Assembly: GCA_000703065.1 (NCBI GenBank)
Contig: JNLK01000001.1
Span: forward strand, 1 to 64,000
DNA from: Lachnospiraceae bacterium AC2029
GTDB taxonomy: Bacteria; Bacillota; Clostridia; Lachnospirales; Lachnospiraceae
Direction of reading: 5' to 3'
Length of the DNA stretch: 64,000 nucleotides
A program made the translations under genes and the position numbers. How positions within the stretch are numbered: the stretch's first letter is position 1; the number at the start of each line of letters is the position of its first letter. The notes beneath the pieces are model-generated. The model was not told the origin of the DNA, made no database searches, and saw nothing but the letters and a program-made list of their open reading frames with translations. Of the stretch, positions 38,837 to 44,837 are shown piece after piece.

Positions 38837-40132
38837 TTACTGCTCCTTCAAAAGGCCTTCCTTATCAAAGGTGTAAGATTTGCCGTCTATGGTTATCGTA
38901 TTGTCCTTAACCATTATTCCGTTCTCATCATAATAGTATTTTTTATCATTCATGATCAGCCAACTGCTGTATAAGTGACCGTCTTCCGCAAAATTACATT
39001 TATTTGACTGGAGTGTAAGTGTTTTATTCTTACACATATCCCCCTTAACATCAACACAATATGCTCTTTCACCTGCACTTTCCTTCTTCTGTATCCAGCC
39101 AAAATCCATGAGGCCTTCCTCAGTCAGATATCTATATACAGATTCTCCGTTTTCCTTTTTTACTCTCCAATCATCCTTAACAATATAATTTGATCCGGTA
39201 ATGAAATACCAATGTCCCCGGTTATTCTTTATCCATCCTGCATGCAAAATCCTGAAACTGAAGCTGAAGGTGAACTTCCCGTCCTGCGATGTCCCCTCAA
39301 TCGTCACCACATTGTTTACATTTCCATTTTCATCTTCCTTCTTCTCGTCAGCACCTTTTAGGATTTCAAGTTTATTCCCATCCACTTTAACCCGTTCTGT
39401 ATCGGAGGAACTCCATGTTATCCCCTCCAGCTTGGTCCCTTCGGGGTCCATCCTCACCTCCATTTCAAAAATGCCGGTTGGACGTCCGGTGATCTTCTCA
39501 CCGTCTTTAACCATATATTCTCTTGTAAATCCTTCTTTGGAAGCTTTTGTTCTCGCAACAACCTGAACAGAACCATTCCCATCATAGGTGCCACCGGAGC
39601 CGGACTTCATTTCATCCACCTGTTTTTCTATAGTTTCCTTATACTCCCTGACCCGGTTCATGGATACCACAAAGAAGACAATCCCCACAATAAGAATTGC
39701 CAGCGAAAGAAGAAATGCGACCCAGATGAGCGCCTGGGAATTCCCGTTTTTCCCGGAAGTCTTCTTGATTACAGGCTCGTTGCTCACCGGCGGATAATCC
39801 CCGGTTTTTACGAAGCCATTCTGATAGACTTCCTGCCCGCTCTGGTAGGCTTCCTGCCCGCTCTGGTAGGCTTCCTGCCCGCTCTGGTAGGCTTCCTGCC
39901 CGCTCTGATAGGCTTCCTGCCCGCTCTGATAGGCTTCCTGCCCGCTCTGATAGGCTTCCTGCCCGCTCTGATAGGCTTCCTGCCCGCTCTGATAGGCTTC
40001 CTGCCCACTCTGATGAGGCTCCGGGGTAGTCCGGAACTCATCCGCCTGATTCATCTGCGCCCCGCAAAACGGACAGACGGGTCTCCATTCACCAATATAA
40101 ACATGGCCGTTAATACAGATATATCTATTCAT
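38837..40132 (-). CDS. Zinc-ribbon/VNTR/membrane protein with wall-repeat ectodomain
   Basis: A cytoplasmic N-terminus with CxxH...CxxC zinc-ribbon residues (CINGH, CPFCGAQ) is followed by nine tandem SGQEAYQ heptapeptides, a membrane helix (LIWVAFLLSLAILIVGIVFF), and outside the cell a coiled segment, an Ig-like region (GITWSSSDTERVKVDG) and wall-binding-like repeats (GWIKNNRGHWYF, KYYYDENGIM). It could transmit a signal between the kinase module and the wall. The ATG at 40132 follows GGGTGA; a GTG at 40141 is in frame. It begins 27 bp after the kinase gene. Confidence 0.78.
   Translation of the reverse strand: MNRYICINGHVYIGEWRPVCPFCGAQMNQADEFRTTPEPHQSGQEAYQSGQEAYQSGQEAYQSGQEAYQSGQEAYQSGQEAYQSGQEAYQSGQEAYQSGQEVYQNGFVKTGDYPPVSNEPVIKKTSGKNGNSQALIWVAFLLSLAILIVGIVFFVVSMNRVREYKETIEKQVDEMKSGSGGTYDGNGSVQVVARTKASKEGFTREYMVKDGEKITGRPTGIFEMEVRMDPEGTKLEGITWSSSDTERVKVDGNKLEILKGADEKKEDENGNVNNVVTIEGTSQDGKFTFSFSFRILHAGWIKNNRGHWYFITGSNYIVKDDWRVKKENGESVYRYLTEEGLMDFGWIQKKESAGERAYCVDVKGDMCKNKTLTLQSNKCNFAEDGHLYSSWLIMNDKKYYYDENGIMVKDNTITIDGKSYTFDKEGLLKEQ
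39821..40009 (-). repeat. 21-bp VNTR, nine units (SGQEAYQ)
   Basis: Nine units of 21 bp run without interruption. Three adjacent units share one silent variant (CTGGTAG on the plus strand) and five share another (CTGATAG), with one variant unit at the end giving SGQEVYQ, a pattern typical of slippage. The length is a multiple of three, so copy-number change lengthens the linker rather than shifting frame. Confidence 0.95.
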
Positions 40133-40159
40133 ATAATTCACCCGACATGGTCATTTATT

Positions 40160-41533
40160 TCAACAATCCAGATACAGCTTGCATCTGGAATCACCCAATT
40201 CAAGAATGCTGTTTCCCTGCACCTCAACCTGTACGCCCTTTGGCAGTCTTTTATTACCTCTCAGATATGTCCCGTTCGTCGACTGATCCACCACATAGTA
40301 AACCTTTTTTCCGTCATCGTAGTAGATCTGACAGTGAATTCTGCTGACACCCTTCACATTGTCCGGCGTAACGATCTGACATTCCTGAGCCCCACGCCCT
40401 ACGCTCGTCCATTCCAAAGATCTCAGGGTATAGGATTCCTTCCTATCATAGTTGACATACAGTGTCACGATCCCCTTTATGTTCGCCTTTGCATCCTCCT
40501 CACCGGATGGGATATCTGCTTCCTTCATCAGGTTGGCCGCGATGTAGAGTCTCTGAGAAATCTTAGGCTGAACTGGCGGAGTCACCCGTTCTTTCTTGAC
40601 GTACGGCGTCTCTCCCGGTCTTGCTTCCAGGGTAACTGTATCATCCGCCTCCGGAACCGGCGACATGAGTTGTCCCAACACGTCATAGACATACACCATG
40701 TCACATCGTTCTCCGGGATCCTTTTTCAGCATCAGCTCGATAAGACTTCGGACGCCATCCGGTATAGTTTCGGACAGTTTCAACTTCGCATCATCCAGAA
40801 CCGCTTCGTACGCATAATCATATTCACTATGATCGAATTCCGGAAGATCCCCTGAAAAATACTGATGAAAGAGAAGCCCAAGCGCAAATACGTCCATCTT
40901 ACAGGTGAGTTTCACCTCCTCACCAAACATAAACCTGCAGCCTTCCGGCGAAAGATATACGAAATCACCGCCGAGATCATCCTCACCCAGCCTGTCGCCT
41001 TCAAAGAAAGCGCTGTCAAAATCAATGATCTTTCCGGTATACTGTCCGTTTTCCAGCTTCTTGATCAGGACATTCGATTCCTTGATATCCGCATGAACTA
41101 TCTTTCCGGTGTGAAGCATCATCAATCCATGTGCGATCCCTCTGCAAAGACAGAGAATACTTTCCGGCTGGAGCTGTCTGATCTGTTCCATCGTGATCCC
41201 ATTTGATTCAATTTTCTCGGTTGTGATATAGTAATGCGAATTATTTCGAAAGAATTCCTTTATCCGGACCAGATGTCCGTCGGACACTTCGTTGACCATC
41301 TTATAAAGTCTTGCCTTCTTCTGCTCAAATACCCGGCAGAAGGCAACCTTGTCATTGACAAGCTTCGGAGACAGCTTTTCAGGGTTCATCGGATAAACCG
41401 GATCGAAAAACTCTTTGATAAAACAGGCGTCACCGTTTTTCTGCGCGAAGGTCCAGCGGGATGTGCCCGCATCCTCCGTCTGAAACGGTTCATCCAGAAC
41501 ATATTGATTGATTATCGTTTTCTTCTCACCCAT
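40160..41533 (-). CDS. Ser/Thr protein kinase fused to FHA domain
   Basis: A cytoplasmic Hanks-type kinase (about residues 10-285) with Lys40 in FIKEF, catalytic loop HADIKESN (147-154; HRD is HAD), metal site DFD (171-173; usually DFG), YLSPE (193-197) and Asp214. The glycine-rich loop is poorly conserved. A linker leads to an FHA domain (about 365-457) with VGRG, SRIHC (397-401) and STNGTY (418-423), which should bind phosphothreonine. It is flanked by a PP2C phosphatase and a zinc-ribbon membrane protein. It probably phosphorylates operon partners. No membrane helix is present, unlike PrkC-type wall sensors. Confidence 0.9.
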   Translation of the reverse strand: MGEKKTIINQYVLDEPFQTEDAGTSRWTFAQKNGDACFIKEFFDPVYPMNPEKLSPKLVNDKVAFCRVFEQKKARLYKMVNEVSDGHLVRIKEFFRNNSHYYITTEKIESNGITMEQIRQLQPESILCLCRGIAHGLMMLHTGKIVHADIKESNVLIKKLENGQYTGKIIDFDSAFFEGDRLGEDDLGGDFVYLSPEGCRFMFGEEVKLTCKMDVFALGLLFHQYFSGDLPEFDHSEYDYAYEAVLDDAKLKLSETIPDGVRSLIELMLKKDPGERCDMVYVYDVLGQLMSPVPEADDTVTLEARPGETPYVKKERVTPPVQPKISQRLYIAANLMKEADIPSGEEDAKANIKGIVTLYVNYDRKESYTLRSLEWTSVGRGAQECQIVTPDNVKGVSRIHCQIYYDDGKKVYYVVDQSTNGTYLRGNKRLPKGVQVEVQGNSILELGDSRCKLYLDC

Positions 41534-41572
41534 TTACCGTGAATCCCTTCTACCTCGAAGTATCAATCTCAC

Positions 41573-42535
41573 CTATTGAAGAAATCTGCAATAGGTGTAT
41601 CTGTATTTCTCCCAAAGCTGCTGCAATACATCCATATCACTTTCGGGAGGTATCTGATCGATATACTCCCTGTTCAGCACATCACTTCTTTGCGCCGCCA
41701 TATCCTGAAGGTTCAAAAAGGAATCAAAATAGAACCCCATACAGACAAAGGTGAAATCATCGGAGGCATTTTCCGAAAATGTATTCCTGAGCCCTTCTTC
41801 CAGGCCCTCCACACTGGATGCCATAAGGATCTCCTGGAGCAGAAGGTCCTCAAACTGCATGGGAGACGGAACATAGCCGAAGCATCCGTCCGTTGAAGCA
41901 AAAACCAGGGTCGGCTTCGTGATCGCAATCCGTCTTGTATGAAGCTCATACTGGGAATTCGCATCGATCACATTTGTAAGCCGTCCGTCATTGGACAGAT
42001 TCGAAAATGCATCCTGCCCTTCCACATCATCCTCTGTCAGCTGGGCGAGTCCATCCTCATCCAGCAGATAGACTCTCGAATCTCCCGCCCAGATAAGATG
42101 AAGTATCATTCCCTGAGAAGAATTCTGTGCGATACAGATTGAAGCCGTGGTGGGTGCCGCACGTACGATGGATCCGGCCAGTCTGGAATCGCCCTTCAGG
42201 TATGGCTTGCAAATCTTCAGCCCTCTATCGATACGATCACCGATCCCGGCTGCCATCCGTTCCGTATCTCCGCCTGCGGCGATATACTGCTCCTGGAACC
42301 AGTCATAGACAGCTCCGCTTACGATCCTCGATCCGATATATGCGCCCGTCTTTCCGCTCAGGCTTTTATAGCTTTGGGACCCTGCACCGCCGCAGCCGTC
42401 GAAGGCGCCTATCATCGCCGAATCTCCGGCAGGCAGACAGGAACAGCAGAAGCTGTCCTCTCCCCCCTCGGCAATCATTCCCTCTGCTATCACAAACGAA
42501 AAATCCAGTTTGTCCATGATTCTTTGAACGGCCAT
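41573..42535 (-). CDS. PP2C-type protein phosphatase
   Basis: A metal-dependent Ser/Thr phosphatase expected to reverse the adjacent kinase. Motifs are GGEDSF (24-29), GAFDGCGG (43-50), LIWAGDSRVYLL, FASTDGCFGY and SDDFTFVCMG. The FDGCGG variant (FDGHGG in classical members) is found in vWA/kinase-associated phosphatases. A C-terminal extension of about 50 residues follows the domain. AAGGAGA precedes the ATG; it starts 9 bp after the vWA gene and lies 39 bp before the kinase gene. Confidence 0.9.
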   Translation of the reverse strand: MAVQRIMDKLDFSFVIAEGMIAEGGEDSFCCSCLPAGDSAMIGAFDGCGGAGSQSYKSLSGKTGAYIGSRIVSGAVYDWFQEQYIAAGGDTERMAAGIGDRIDRGLKICKPYLKGDSRLAGSIVRAAPTTASICIAQNSSQGMILHLIWAGDSRVYLLDEDGLAQLTEDDVEGQDAFSNLSNDGRLTNVIDANSQYELHTRRIAITKPTLVFASTDGCFGYVPSPMQFEDLLLQEILMASSVEGLEEGLRNTFSENASDDFTFVCMGFYFDSFLNLQDMAAQRSDVLNREYIDQIPPESDMDVLQQLWEKYRYTYCRFLQ

Positions 42536-42544
42536 ATCGTCTCC

Positions 42545-43234
42545 TTAAATCGATCCTGCGATCGCATTCAGAATATGCTCATAGGTCTCATGCTCCAGAC
42601 CGTTTCCGGCTTCTGAAACAAACTGAACCACATTTCCCCAATTGTCACGGATCAGATCCCAGCTTTCCTTATCCGGAGTAAAGAGAAGCAGACGCTTCGC
42701 CTCATTGTTCATAACCGGATTTACGGAATTTCTGGTTCCCCACCACTCCGTCAGCTCGTTGAAGTTCTTCGGCATGCCCTTGGGATAGTTGGGAGCCGTA
42801 CGGCCAAAGCCCAGATCATGGGTACCGTCATCCGTCCAGACTACGATAACATGTCTCTTCTTGGGAGCATCCATATTCCAGTCCGATTTCATGGCAAATG
42901 CAAGCGCCTCCAGTCCGTCCTCCGGATCATCTCCTCCACCATCCGGCTGAAGACTCTTCACTGCTGCTTCCAGCTTCTGGGCATCCTGCGGAAGCTCGAA
43001 GAAATTCGTCAGGAGCATCGCATTCTCTCTGTCATAATAGTAATCTCTGAAGGCTACCACACGTACACGAAGCTTCGAAACGATCTTCTTCTTCTCATTC
43101 ATCTTCTGAACGAAATCCTCATAGAAATGAAGGACATTCTCTTTCACCGTATCCAACAACGGTCTCATACTCATCGTAACGTCGATCACGAAAACAATGT
43201 CAACTCCATAATCCATTTTGTAATTGCTGCCCAT
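42545..43234 (-). CDS. von Willebrand factor A domain protein (TerY-like)
   Basis: A single cytoplasmic vWA domain of 229 residues. The MIDAS metal site reads DVTMSM (residues 18-23; D-x-T-x-S instead of D-x-S-x-S), with further metal ligands likely in GGGDDPEDGLEAL and VWTDDGTHD. No signal or membrane segment is present. vWA protein, PP2C phosphatase and kinase in a row is the arrangement called the TerY-P triad in tellurite-resistance-related systems. GGGAGG precedes the ATG. Confidence 0.88.
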   Translation of the reverse strand: MGSNYKMDYGVDIVFVIDVTMSMRPLLDTVKENVLHFYEDFVQKMNEKKKIVSKLRVRVVAFRDYYYDRENAMLLTNFFELPQDAQKLEAAVKSLQPDGGGDDPEDGLEALAFAMKSDWNMDAPKKRHVIVVWTDDGTHDLGFGRTAPNYPKGMPKNFNELTEWWGTRNSVNPVMNNEAKRLLLFTPDKESWDLIRDNWGNVVQFVSEAGNGLEHETYEHILNAIAGSI

Positions 43235-43266
43235 ACTAAACTCCTCCCTTATTGTATTATAAATCT

Positions 43267-44205
43267 TTATTCTTCGTTATTCTCGTTGTCAATGTCAATG
43301 CCCATTTCCTTTACACGTTGTTCCAATCTATTAAATGAAAACCATCTTCCAGATTCACTGTCAATATTGTGATCCACTAGAAAAGTATGTAGTTCATATA
43401 AATAGGATTGTATTTTTCGCGCACATTGTACTTTTGATAATTCGTCATCCTCATTCTGGTACTTAACAATTTCATCGCTTGCATCGGAATATATTTTCTG
43501 AAATTCTTTTACTTCTTCATCAGTCAGTTTGATAGGTTCCTGTCTTGAAGTGACTTTCTCATCTGACGGCTCTTCTGGGGTTCCTTCTGACATTCCCCAT
43601 GGATTTCCTTCTGTTGTCGCCTCTGTTGCAGCCTCCGTTGATGCGTCTGTTGATGCGTCTGTCGATTCGTCCGTTGATGCGTCTGTTGATGCATCCGTTG
43701 AAGCGTCTGTTGTCGCATCGGTCACAGCCTCTGTACTGTCATATTCAGTCGTTACCCCGGTCTGTTCAGTGGTGATATCAGCGGACAGTGTACTGTTCTT
43801 CTGCTGGTTATCATCGAGCCACCGGTCCTTCAGTTTTTTATTCTGATTGTTCAGATGAATGGCCCAAACCACTGCACAGACAGCAACCAGAATACTCAGC
43901 ACCATTACAACCCGTTCCCATTTAATTCTGCTCTTTTTCACAGGTGGTTTTTGCGAGGGGGGTTGTATCATCGGACCGCCGGGTGGCATGGGACCACCGG
44001 AGGGCATGGGACTGCCTCCGCCGTTTCCGAAAGGAGCTCCGCCGATACCCGGATCGGACCTGATAATGTCGGTCTTTCCTTCCTCCGGCGCTTCACCTGT
44101 CAGTCCCCAAAAGCCGCCGCAGGCTTCTGTATTCACTACGGCTCCACAATTGGTACATTTCCCTTCTTTCCCGATAATTTTATATCCGCATTTTTTACAG
44201 AACAT
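43267..44205 (-). CDS. Zinc-ribbon single-pass membrane protein with Thr/Asp/Ser stalk
   Basis: An N-terminal zinc ribbon (FCKKCGYK, KCTNCGA) is followed by a Gly/Pro-rich cytoplasmic linker, a membrane helix (VVMVLSILVAVCAVVWAIHL, near residue 110), a low-complexity stalk of DAST/TDAS units and a C-terminal helical domain (about residues 225-312) rich in Glu, Asp and Lys. It is predicted to be inside-N, outside-C, with the zinc ribbon in the cytoplasm beside the vWA/kinase proteins. It starts 15 bp after the preceding gene. Function not known. Confidence 0.75.
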   Translation of the reverse strand: MFCKKCGYKIIGKEGKCTNCGAVVNTEACGGFWGLTGEAPEEGKTDIIRSDPGIGGAPFGNGGGSPMPSGGPMPPGGPMIQPPSQKPPVKKSRIKWERVVMVLSILVAVCAVVWAIHLNNQNKKLKDRWLDDNQQKNSTLSADITTEQTGVTTEYDSTEAVTDATTDASTDASTDASTDESTDASTDASTEAATEATTEGNPWGMSEGTPEEPSDEKVTSRQEPIKLTDEEVKEFQKIYSDASDEIVKYQNEDDELSKVQCARKIQSYLYELHTFLVDHNIDSESGRWFSFNRLEQRVKEMGIDIDNENNEE

Positions 44206-44220
44206 GACTGATCCCCCTGT

Positions 44221-44571
44221 CTATCTCATCCATTTTTCATTGCAAACACAGCAATTCATTACATTGATATAATTCTCGGTGGCACATTTCCTGCAGACCC
44301 ATCTTTTCCCCTGAAAGGTTTCTTTAAAGAAGACCACGACCTCATCCGGCTCTTTCTTTTTCTTATCTTCTTCCTCATCCTCATCGTCATCATCACCATC
44401 ACTATCATCGCGTGTCGGCATGGTGGATGAAAACCTTTCCCGTCTCCAGGATTCATCATATTTTTCGACTTTATCACCGGAAGCATCCTTTTCCCGTGAT
44501 CTGTCCATTACCATTTTTATTCCAAATGCGATCACCACGACGATGATGATCGTCAAAATAACAAATCCCAT
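44221..44571 (-). CDS. Membrane protein with RanBP2-type zinc finger
   Basis: First gene of the operon. The 116 residues comprise an N-terminal membrane helix (FVILTIIIVVVIAFGIKMVM), an Asp/Glu/Lys-rich linker and a C-terminal zinc finger of RanBP2 type (WVCRKCATENY, then NCCVCNEKW: W-x-C-x2-C...N...C-x2-C). RanBP2 fingers in eukaryotes bind ubiquitin or RNA; in bacteria the partner is unknown. The ATG at 44571 follows GGAG by 6 nt; an in-frame TTG at 44583 is less likely. Confidence 0.72.
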   Translation of the reverse strand: MGFVILTIIIVVVIAFGIKMVMDRSREKDASGDKVEKYDESWRRERFSSTMPTRDDSDGDDDDEDEEEDKKKKEPDEVVVFFKETFQGKRWVCRKCATENYINVMNCCVCNEKWMR

Positions 44572-44584
44572 ATCATTCTCCAAC

Positions 44585-44646
44585 CAAAAATCAAAATCCT
44601 CCTTTGGTACATGTACTACTCACATCCTACATAACCAAAGGAGGAT
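44585..44646 (-). terminator. Intrinsic terminator in the operon leader (expression platform)
   Basis: ATCCTCCTTTGGT (44634-44646 on the minus strand) and ACCAAAGGAGGAT (44596-44608) form a perfect 13-bp stem, followed by TTTGATTTTT. It stands between the riboswitch aptamer and the first gene. It also lies about 190 bp downstream of CHAP gene B and may end that transcript. Confidence 0.85.
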
Positions 44647-44654
44647 CCTCATCT

Positions 44655-44738
44655 AACAACTGGCTACCGGATAAACAATGTTCTTAGGCCCTATAGCTTT
44701 GCGTCACAAGATTTCTCTTGTTTTGCCAATTATGTGCT
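44655..44738 (-). ncRNA. Cyclic-di-GMP-I (GEMM-I) riboswitch
   Basis: On the minus strand the aptamer contains AATTGGCAAA, the hairpin ACAAGA-GAAA-TCTTGT with its GAAA tetraloop, the invariant GACGCAAAGC, then GGGCCTAAG (tetraloop-receptor side) and CCGGTAGCCAGTT. The two ends (AATTGGC, GCCAGTT) close the P1 helix with one G-U pair. This order and spacing match the class-I c-di-GMP aptamer of Vibrio cholerae Vc2. Being upstream of a terminator, it should turn the operon on or off at transcription; the sign cannot be read without folding the alternative helices. Confidence 0.93.
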
Positions 44739-44745
44739 TGATATT

Positions 44746-44774
44746 ATTTTACTTCAGAACACTCGTTTCGTCAA
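44746..44774 (-). promoter_or_regulatory. Sigma-A promoter of the riboswitch-controlled operon
   Basis: Minus-strand TTGACG (44769-44774), exactly 17 nt and TAAAAT (44746-44751) start transcription about 7 nt before the c-di-GMP aptamer. Confidence 0.75.
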
Positions 44775-44837
44775 CGAAAACGCATAGGGACCACTCCTCT
44801 TCATCACCTCCTCTTCTCACTTTACTTCCAGTCAGAT

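Noticed and set aside
39821-40009. CRISPR-like array
   Set aside because: The repeat is contiguous 21-bp units without spacers and is coding (SGQEAYQ).
38223-44571. Complete tellurite-resistance (ter) operon
   Set aside because: Only the vWA-PP2C-kinase triad is present; no TerA/B/C/D/E/Z-like gene is found in the window.
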